From positions 2,604,001 through 2,668,000 of the forward strand of contig NZ_CP108006.1 of assembly GCF_036127095.1 (NCBI RefSeq): a DNA stretch of 64,000 nt, written 5' to 3'. The notes under the pieces were generated by a model. That model saw nothing but the letters and a program-made list of their open reading frames with translations. It was not told the DNA's origin and ran no database searches. Origin of the DNA: Streptomyces sp. NBC_00335. GTDB taxonomy: Bacteria > Actinomycetota > Actinomycetes > Streptomycetales > Streptomycetaceae. Positions 58,820 through 64,000 of this stretch are shown here, piece by piece (position 1 is the stretch's first letter; the number at the start of each line of letters is the position of its first letter). Made by a program: the position numbers and the translations under genes.

Positions 58820-59824
58820 CTAGAACAGCACCCGGGCGAGCGCAGTGCGCGCCGAGGTGACAAGCGGGCTGTCCGGACCGACCACTTCGAACATCTCCAG
58901 CAGCCGCACGCGCACCGCGTCCCGGTCGTCACCGAACGTCACCTTCACGGTGTCCACCAGCCGCCCGAAGGCGTCCGCCACGTGACCGCCGGCCAGATCC
59001 AGGTCCGCCGCGGCGATCTGCGCCGCCGGGTCCTTCGGGTTCTCGGCCGCCGCGGCGCGCACCGCCTGCGGGTTCATGTCCTTGACCCGGACGAACAGCT
59101 CGGCCTGGGCGAGGCCCAGCTTGGCGTCGGTGTTGGAGGGGTCGGCCGCCAGTACGTTCTTGTAGGCGCGCACCGCCCCGTCCAGGTCGTCGGCGTCCAG
59201 CGCCTCGATCGCCTCGTCGAGCAGCGCGTCGTACGGACCGGCCGGCTCTTCCGCCTCCGCCGCGCCCGGTCCCGGGGCGGCGCCCTCCGCGCCGGGGTCC
59301 ACCGCGACGCCGATGACCCCGAAGCGCTCCTCGGCGATCTGGACCAGCTGGGCCAGGACCCCGCGGACCTCGCCCTCGGACGCGAAGTCCTGGAACAGAG
59401 GCATCGCCTGGCCGGCGACCACGGCGAACACCGCCGGGAGGGCCTGGATGCGGAACTCGCGGATCAGGTTCTGGTTGGCCGCCACATCGAGCGCGGCCAG
59501 CGCGAGGCGGCCGTTCGCCTCGATGGTGAGCCGCTCCAGCAGCAGGCTCAGCTCCTGCCCCTGCTCGAAGCCCTCGGCGCGGAAGTCGAGGATGACCGGA
59601 ACCTCGCCCGAGAGCGGGACCACGTGGCTCTCGAAGCGGGTCTCGTCGGTGTCGAAGACGAGCGCGGACGGCGGAACGGCCCCGGCGGGCTCGGGCGCAC
59701 CGCCCTGAGCGGCCTTCCGGGCCGCGTCGGCGCGGGCCTGCTCGGCCTTGGCCTTGGCCTCACCGGCCGCCTTCACCGCGGCGAGGTCGACGACGCCGCT
59801 CATGGACATGTTTCTGGGCTGCAT
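58820..59824 (-). CDS. Cysteine-free thioredoxin-fold/TPR protein (CnoX/YbbN-like)
   Basis: Cytoplasmic protein of 334 residues. A flexible Ala/Lys-rich N-terminus (about 1-50) leads into a thioredoxin-like domain (about 55-165: VPVILDFRAEGFEQGQELSLLLERL, FRIQALPAVFAVVAGQAM with the cis-Pro turn). A tetratricopeptide-type region (about 190-334: LLDEAIEALDADDLDGAVRAYKNVLAADPSNTDAKLGLAQAEL) follows. In place of WCGPC it reads RAEGFEQ (82-88), and the protein has no cysteine at all. Thiol-disulfide exchange is therefore excluded; a holdase or co-chaperone role as in CnoX is inference. ATG 59824 has GGAGG 8 nt upstream. Confidence 0.9.
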   Translation of the reverse strand: MQPRNMSMSGVVDLAAVKAAGEAKAKAEQARADAARKAAQGGAPEPAGAVPPSALVFDTDETRFESHVVPLSGEVPVILDFRAEGFEQGQELSLLLERLTIEANGRLALAALDVAANQNLIREFRIQALPAVFAVVAGQAMPLFQDFASEGEVRGVLAQLVQIAEERFGVIGVAVDPGAEGAAPGPGAAEAEEPAGPYDALLDEAIEALDADDLDGAVRAYKNVLAADPSNTDAKLGLAQAELFVRVKDMNPQAVRAAAAENPKDPAAQIAAADLDLAGGHVADAFGRLVDTVKVTFGDDRDAVRVRLLEMFEVVGPDSPLVTSARTALARVLF

Positions 59825-59953
59825 GCGTACATCCTCCCCCGAGTGCGCGCGCCGACGAAAAAGATCGGCCGAAACGAACCGATCGCATTACTTGTCGTGC
59901 TGTGGCGCCGGGTCCCCACCTGGCGCCGGTAGCTCTTCGCGTGGTTGTCGCTC

Positions 59954-59976
59954 TTACGCTACGAGTCGTAGCGTAA
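59954..59976. promoter_or_regulatory. Perfect palindrome between the thioredoxin-fold and TetR genes
   Basis: 11-bp arms TTACGCTACGA and TCGTAGCGTAA around a central G. It lies 87 nt before the TetR start and 130 nt before the divergent thioredoxin-fold gene. Size and symmetry fit the operator of the adjacent TetR protein. Confidence 0.75.
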
Positions 59977-60062
59977 CTCCCCCGGCCCGCCCGCGCTCCG
60001 TGATCTGAAGCACACGCCCGGGGGGCCGGTCGCCTCTGCTACCGGCGGGTATGGTCTCGGCC

Positions 60063-60725
60063 ATGCGCAACCCCAGCTCGGACACCTCCTGCCCGCCCGG
60101 CCGCACCGGCCGCCCGCGCAGCGCCGCGGCGGACGCCGCGATCCTTGCCGCGACCCGGGACGCACTGGTGGAGCTGGGCTGGTCGAAGCTGACGATGGGG
60201 GACGTCTCGGTGCGGGCCGGGGTCGCGAAGACCACCCTCTACCGGCGCTGGTCGGGCAAGAGCGAGCTGGTCGTGGACGCCGTCGCGGAGCTCTTCGACT
60301 CCCTCGAACTCCCCGACCGGGGCTCGCTCGAAGCCGACATCGAGTACGTGGTGCTCCAGTTCGCGGCGCTGCTGCGGCGCCCGGAGGCCCGTACCGCCCT
60401 GATGGCGGTCGTCTCCGAGTCCACCCGGGACGAGGCCCTGCGGGACCGGATCCGGTCGGCGATCGTGGACCGGCAGAAACGTCTCGTCGTACTGGGGCGC
60501 GAACGGGCGCAGGCCCGGGGAGAACTCCCCTACGAGGAGGACGAGTCCCTCGCCGCCCACACCACGGACCTGATCTTCGACGTGATCGCGGGCACGGTGG
60601 TCCACCGCGCGCTGGTCAGCTCCGAGCCGGTGGACGAGCTGTGGGTGGCCACCTTCACGGCGCTGCTCATGTACGGCCTCCAGGGTTCCGCCGCCGGCCC
60701 TTCCGGCCCCGCACCGGCGGAGTGA
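60063..60725 (+). CDS. TetR family transcriptional regulator
   Basis: Protein of about 220 residues with a TetR HTH (about 21-67: DAAILAATRDALVELGWSKLTMGDVSVRAGVAKTTLYRRWSGKSELV) and a C-terminal domain like TetR_C_11 proteins (ELFDSLELPDRGSLEADIEYVV, FDVIAGTVVHRALVSSEPVDE). ATG 60063 and ATG 60051 are both possible; neither has a good ribosome site. A perfect palindrome upstream is the likely autoregulatory site. The divergent thioredoxin-fold gene is a possible target. Its 3' end overlaps the convergent small gene by 59 nt. Confidence 0.9.
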   Translation: MRNPSSDTSCPPGRTGRPRSAAADAAILAATRDALVELGWSKLTMGDVSVRAGVAKTTLYRRWSGKSELVVDAVAELFDSLELPDRGSLEADIEYVVLQFAALLRRPEARTALMAVVSESTRDEALRDRIRSAIVDRQKRLVVLGRERAQARGELPYEEDESLAAHTTDLIFDVIAGTVVHRALVSSEPVDELWVATFTALLMYGLQGSAAGPSGPAPAE

Positions 60726-61218
60726 CCACGGCGGGCCTGCCGCCGTCCGACAGGGGCAGGAAGTCCTCGCACCAGGCCGGCGCCGAAGCGATCAGCGCCT
60801 CCGAGCGCGGGTTGTGGCCCGGCCAGGGCCTCGGGCGTCCCGGCCAGTCGGCCCAGCGCAGGCTGTCGGCCTCCTGCGGCGGCAGCAGCCCGGAGGCCAC
60901 CAGGGCCGCCCGGCCCGCTTCGAGCCCGGCGAGCCGGTAGCCGTACTCCGAGGAGTCCACCTCGTGGACGTGGGCGTCGGTGAGCAGCACCGAGGCCGCC
61001 ACCCCGTCGAGCCCGCGCACGATGCCCGCCCGCACGCAGGCCGCGTACACCTCGGGCAGCCGGCGGTGCTCCGGCACGGCGTTCAGGACCTCCGTCAGCC
61101 CGTCCCGGCCGGGCGGCTCGAAGTCGGCGGCGATGTACGCGTACGGCCCGCAGTTGGTCTGCATGAGCACGCGGACGCTCACCCCGTACACGGGAACGGG
61201 AAGGTGGCGGCCAGTCAT
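60667..61218 (-). CDS. Conserved hypothetical protein, 183 residues
   Basis: Cytoplasmic protein I do not recognise. It starts TGRHLPVPVYGVSVRVLMQTNCGPYAYIAADFEPPGRDGL, with a central part that has VYAACVRAGIVRGLDGVAASVLLTDAHVHEVDSSEYGYRLAGLEAGRAAL. It ends in a basic tail (VRGRKGRRRNPGGRT). ATG 61218 has AAGGTGG 5 nt upstream. It sits downstream of icmA on the same strand (53-nt gap), so it may be cotranscribed with it. The last 59 nt overlap the convergent TetR gene, so the C-terminal tail could be shorter in vivo. Confidence 0.7.
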   Translation of the reverse strand: MTGRHLPVPVYGVSVRVLMQTNCGPYAYIAADFEPPGRDGLTEVLNAVPEHRRLPEVYAACVRAGIVRGLDGVAASVLLTDAHVHEVDSSEYGYRLAGLEAGRAALVASGLLPPQEADSLRWADWPGRPRPWPGHNPRSEALIASAPAWCEDFLPLSDGGRPAVVTPPVRGRKGRRRNPGGRT

Positions 61219-61271
61219 GGCCGCCACCTTAGGGCGTGTCCTTCGGGCCGGGGCGGGCCCGCGACGGGGCG

Positions 61272-62972
61272 TCAGAAGCCCGGCGGTTCCGTGTACGTGC
61301 CCCACTCGTCCCGCAGCAGGTCGCAGATCTCGCCCATCGTGGCTTCGGCGCGCACCGCGTCCAGCATCGCGGGGATCATGTTCGACCCGTCGCGGGCGGC
61401 GGCCAGCATGGCGTCCAGCGCCTGCGTCACCTTCGCGTCGTCGCGGCCGGCCTTGCGCTCGGCGAGCTCGCGGACCTGCACCTTCTCCACCTCGTGGCTG
61501 ACCCGCAGGATCTCCAGGTCCCCGGTGACCGAGCCGTGGTGGCAGTTGACGCCCACGACGCGCTTGTCGCCCTTCTCCACGGAGCGCTGGTACTGGAAGG
61601 CCGACTCGGCGATCTCCCCGGTGAACCAGCCGTCCTCGATGCCCCGCAGGATGCCCGAGGTAATCGGGCCGATCGGGTGCTGCCCGTTCGGGTGGGCGCG
61701 CAGCCCGCGCTCCTTGATCTGCTCGAAGATCTTCTCGGCGTCGGCCTCGATGCGGTCGGTGAGCTGCTCGACGTACCAGGAGCCGCCCAGCGGGTCGGCC
61801 ACGTTCGCCACGCCCGTCTCCTCCATCAGCACCTGCTGCGTGCGCAGGGCGATCTCGGCGGCCTGCTCGCTCGGCAGCGCGAGGGTCTCGTCGAGGGCGT
61901 TGGTGTGCAGCGAGTTGGTGCCGCCGAGGACGGCCGCGAGGGCTTCCACGGCGGTGCGCACGACGTTGTTGTAGGGCTGCTGGGCGGTGAGGGAGACCCC
62001 GGCCGTCTGGGTGTGGAAGCGCAGCCACATCGTCTTCTCGGACTTCGCCCCGTACACCTCCTTCATCCAGCGGGCCCAGATCCGGCGGGCGGCGCGGAAC
62101 TTGGCGATCTCCTCGAAGAAGTCGAGGTGCGCGTCGAAGAAGAAGGAGAGCCCGGACGCGAAGTGGTCCACGTCCAGCCCGCGCGAGAGGCCGAGCTCCA
62201 CGTACCCGAACCCGTCGGCGAGGGTGTACGCGAGCTCCTGCGCGGCCGTGGCCCCGGCCTCGCGGATGTGGTAGCCGGAGACGGAGAGCGGCTTGTAGGC
62301 GGGGATGCCGTTCGCGCAGTACTCCATGAGGTCGCCGATGAGGCGCAGGTGCGGCTCGGGTTCGAAGAGCCACTCCTTCTGGGCGATGTACTCCTTGAAG
62401 ATGTCGGTCTGGAGCGTCCCGTTCAGGACGGCCGGGTCGACGCCCTGGCGTTCGGCGGCCACCAGGTACATGCAGAAGGCGGGGACGGCGGGGCCGCTGA
62501 TCGTCATGGAGGTGGTGACGTCGCCGAGCGGGATGTCCTTGAAGAGGATCTCCATGTCGGCGGCGGAGTCGATGGCCACCCCGCAGTGGCCGACCTCGCC
62601 GAGCGCGCGGGGGTCGTCGGAGTCGCGCCCCATCAGGGTCGGCATGTCGAAGGCGACGGAGAGCCCGCCGCCGCCGGCGGCCAGGATCATCTTGTAGCGC
62701 TCGTTGGTCTGCTCGGCATTGCCGAAGCCGGCGAACTGCCGGATGGTCCAGGTCCGCCCCCGGTAGCCGGTGGCGTGCAGGCCCCGGGTGTACGGGTACT
62801 CCCCCGGCCACCCGATGCGCTCGAAGCCCTCGTACGAGTCGCCGGGCCGGGGTCCGTAGACGGGATCGACGGGGTCGCCGGAGAGCGTGGTGAAATCGGC
62901 CTCGCGCTTGCGGGCCTTGTCGTACCGGGCCTGCCAGCGACGGCGGCCTTCCTCAATGGCGTCAGCGTCCAT
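61272..62972 (-). CDS. icmA: Isobutyryl-CoA mutase large subunit
   Basis: Substrate-binding subunit of the B12-dependent mutase that interconverts isobutyryl-CoA and n-butyryl-CoA. Length 566 residues, the size known for IcmA, without the cobalamin-binding domain that methylmalonyl-CoA mutases carry. The deciding residues are F80 (TIRQFAGFG) and Q198 (KEYIAQKEW), where methylmalonyl-CoA mutase has Tyr and Arg. Other blocks are [42 protein letters not shown] and [13 protein letters not shown]. The small subunit is not in the window. ATG 62972 has no ribosome site; a perfect palindrome lies 8 nt before it, so a leaderless or nearly leaderless transcript is plausible. Confidence 0.95.
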   Translation of the reverse strand: MDADAIEEGRRRWQARYDKARKREADFTTLSGDPVDPVYGPRPGDSYEGFERIGWPGEYPYTRGLHATGYRGRTWTIRQFAGFGNAEQTNERYKMILAAGGGGLSVAFDMPTLMGRDSDDPRALGEVGHCGVAIDSAADMEILFKDIPLGDVTTSMTISGPAVPAFCMYLVAAERQGVDPAVLNGTLQTDIFKEYIAQKEWLFEPEPHLRLIGDLMEYCANGIPAYKPLSVSGYHIREAGATAAQELAYTLADGFGYVELGLSRGLDVDHFASGLSFFFDAHLDFFEEIAKFRAARRIWARWMKEVYGAKSEKTMWLRFHTQTAGVSLTAQQPYNNVVRTAVEALAAVLGGTNSLHTNALDETLALPSEQAAEIALRTQQVLMEETGVANVADPLGGSWYVEQLTDRIEADAEKIFEQIKERGLRAHPNGQHPIGPITSGILRGIEDGWFTGEIAESAFQYQRSVEKGDKRVVGVNCHHGSVTGDLEILRVSHEVEKVQVRELAERKAGRDDAKVTQALDAMLAAARDGSNMIPAMLDAVRAEATMGEICDLLRDEWGTYTEPPGF

Positions 62973-62980
62973 ACCGATGA

Positions 62981-63004
62981 ATTTACTAGGACGTCCTAGT
63001 AAAT
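62981..63004. promoter_or_regulatory. Perfect 24-bp palindrome at the icmA start
   Basis: Two 12-bp arms, ATTTACTAGGAC and GTCCTAGTAAAT, ending 8 nt before the icmA ATG. Very AT-rich ends for this genome. The position would block a promoter, so it is probably a repressor site. The regulator is not certain. Confidence 0.8.
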
Positions 63005-63015
63005 GTCGATGGCCA

Positions 63016-63040
63016 ACCCCCGGGGAGTCGTCCCGGGGGT
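63016..63040 (-). terminator. Hairpin terminator after the DUF3817 gene
   Basis: ACCCCCGGG and CCCGGGGGT arms (9 bp) with a 7-nt loop, 30 nt past the stop of the DUF3817 gene and before the icmA promoter palindrome. Confidence 0.65.
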
Positions 63041-63070
63041 GGATGGATCAGCTGAGGTCAGGCGCCGGGG

Positions 63071-63400
63071 TCAGGCGCGGGCGGCGGCCCGATCGCCCAC
63101 GATGAGGGGCTCGACCTCGGCGCGGATCTTGCGCTCGACGAAGAACGCGGCGAGCGGGATCGTGCCGGAGAGCAGGACCCACAGGAGCTTGCCGAACGGC
63201 CACTTGGCCTTGGAGCCCAGGTCGAAGGCGAACACCAAGTAGACCATGAACAGCACACCGTGCGCCTGCGAGACCGCGAAGGTCAGGTCGGCGCCGGTGT
63301 CGAAGCCGTACTTCGCCACCATGCAGGCACAGAGGATCAGGAGCATGACCGCGGTCACGTAGGCCATGACGCGGTAGCGGGTCAGCACGCTTCGTTTCAT
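63071..63400 (-). CDS. DUF3817 family membrane protein
   Basis: Protein of 109 residues with three hydrophobic helices (YRVMAYVTAVMLLILCACMVAKYGF, FAVSQAHGVLFMVYLVFAFDLG, LLWVLLSGTIPLAAFFVERKI). The HGVLFMVYLVF block in the middle and the FFVERKIRAE end are typical of DUF3817 proteins, whose role is unknown to me. ATG 63400 is the start. It lies downstream of a MarR gene on the same strand with a hairpin between, and upstream of icmA. Confidence 0.85.
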   Translation of the reverse strand: MKRSVLTRYRVMAYVTAVMLLILCACMVAKYGFDTGADLTFAVSQAHGVLFMVYLVFAFDLGSKAKWPFGKLLWVLLSGTIPLAAFFVERKIRAEVEPLIVGDRAAARA

Positions 63401-63435
63401 GCCGTCGAGCCTAACCGTCCGGTTTGCACGATCTT

Positions 63436-63459
63436 GACGCGGGCGGTTCCGCCCGCGTC
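63436..63459 (-). terminator. Hairpin terminator after the MarR gene
   Basis: GACGCGGGCG and CGCCCGCGTC arms (10 bp) with a GTTC loop, 54 nt beyond the MarR stop on the minus strand. Confidence 0.65.
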
Positions 63460-63512
63460 CGGTGCCGTGGCCGGTACGGTTTGAACCTTTCCGGTCACAG
63501 GACCAGCGGCGG

Positions 63513-64000
63513 TCAGTTCTCCTCGAAGTCGGCCGCGGCCACCCGGAGCGGGCGCAGGAGCGCGAAGATCTCCGCGCATTCCTCGGCGTCGTAGGCGCCC
63601 AGCCCGAAGTCGATCTCCATCAGCGCCTTCGTGGCCGCCTCGACCACCTCGCGGCCCTTGTCCGTGATCGACGCGAGGGTGCCGCGCCCGTCGTTCGGGT
63701 TCGGGCGCCGGGCGACGAGGCCGGACTTCACCAGCCGGTCCACCGTGTTCGTCACCGACGTCGGGTGCACCATCAGCCGCTCGCCGATCTTCGACATCGG
63801 CAGTTCCCCGGCCTTGGAGAAGGTCAGCAGCACCAGCGCCTCGTAGCGCGCGAAGGTCAGACCGTACGGCTTGACGATCGCGTCGACCTCGCCGAGCAGG
63901 ATCTGGTGCGCCCTCATGATCGAGGTGATCGCGGCCATCGACGGGACCGGCCCCCAGCGTTGCTGCCAGAGTTCGTCGGCGCGGGCGATCGGGTCGAAGG
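63513..64000 (-). CDS. MarR family regulator, 5' end outside window
   Basis: DNA-binding protein; about 162 residues are visible. The winged-helix region shows FARYEALVLLTFSKAGELPMSKIGERLMVHPTSVTNTVDRLVKSGLVARRPNPNDGRGTLASITDKGREVV, the standard MarR pattern with the DGR wing. The frame remains open past the ATG at 63938 to the window end, and that part (DPIARADELW, WGPVPSMAAIT) reads like the conserved N-terminus, so the true start is probably beyond position 64000. It is a possible regulator of the nearby icmA palindrome. Confidence 0.88.
   Translation of the reverse strand, partial: FDPIARADELWQQRWGPVPSMAAITSIMRAHQILLGEVDAIVKPYGLTFARYEALVLLTFSKAGELPMSKIGERLMVHPTSVTNTVDRLVKSGLVARRPNPNDGRGTLASITDKGREVVEAATKALMEIDFGLGAYDAEECAEIFALLRPLRVAAADFEEN

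Noticed and set aside
61272-62972. Methylmalonyl-CoA mutase large subunit
   Set aside because: F80 and Q198 replace the Tyr and Arg needed for methylmalonyl-CoA, and the cobalamin domain is missing; IcmA fits better.

Overview
The window is chromosomal DNA of a Streptomyces or very close relative. The base composition is strongly GC-rich, start codons are often GTG or TTG, ATGA/GTGA stop-start overlaps are frequent, and gene families and local order (glgP/glgE/treS/mak/glgB, pta-ackA-pyk, icmA with a MarR gene) match the Streptomyces core. About 45 protein genes can be supported. I found no rRNA, tRNA or CRISPR array. The first gene (an L,D-transpeptidase) and the last gene (a MarR regulator) are cut by the window edges.

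Layout. 1-5.6 kb, minus strand: three L,D-transpeptidase-type secreted proteins around a surface protein with three SpaA-like repeats. 5.8-8.2 kb: debranching enzyme GlgX. 8.4-9.7 kb: a CDP-alcohol phosphotransferase convergent with a TagD-like cytidylyltransferase. 9.8-28.9 kb: a cell-surface or exopolysaccharide locus. It has two glycosyltransferases, a Wzz/BY-kinase-like protein with a degenerate nucleotide site, a flippase, a Wzy-like polymerase, a hexapeptide acyltransferase, GDP-mannose dehydratase and GDP-fucose synthase (GDP-L-fucose supply) and a polyprenyl-phosphate sugar transferase. It is interrupted by a solo, unusually large tnpB element and by a few lipoprotein, membrane and LamG-type secreted genes. 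29.3-36.8 kb: a thermolysin-like protease, a nitronate monooxygenase with a clear palindromic operator, a small secreted protein, and an MFS exporter divergent from a double-length Lrp/AsnC regulator.

36.9-48.1 kb: alpha-glucan metabolism. glgP reads one way and glgE-treS-mak-glgB the other. This is the trehalose to maltose to maltose-1-phosphate to glucan route plus branching, with GlgP and the distant GlgX for breakdown. 48.5-55.5 kb: an XRE regulator, pfkA, and pta-ackA-pyk, linking sugar phosphate to pyruvate and acetate. 55.7-58.2 kb: a minus-strand trio of little-understood exported or membrane proteins (a Pro/Ser/Thr-rich protein, a DUF6114-type membrane protein and a DUF6230-type exported protein). 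58.8-64 kb: a cysteine-free thioredoxin-fold/TPR protein, a TetR regulator facing a perfect palindrome, a small conserved gene, the isobutyryl-CoA mutase large subunit (F80/Q198 signature), a DUF3817 membrane protein and a MarR regulator.

Most unusual points: the large tnpB-only element with terminal hairpins and inverted flanks; the pseudo-kinase-like Wzz protein; a 42-codon leader ORF coupled to glgE by an ATGA overlap; several perfect palindromes in promoter regions; and the uncharacterised exported trio. Family names and functions come from recognising motifs by eye, not from a database search.
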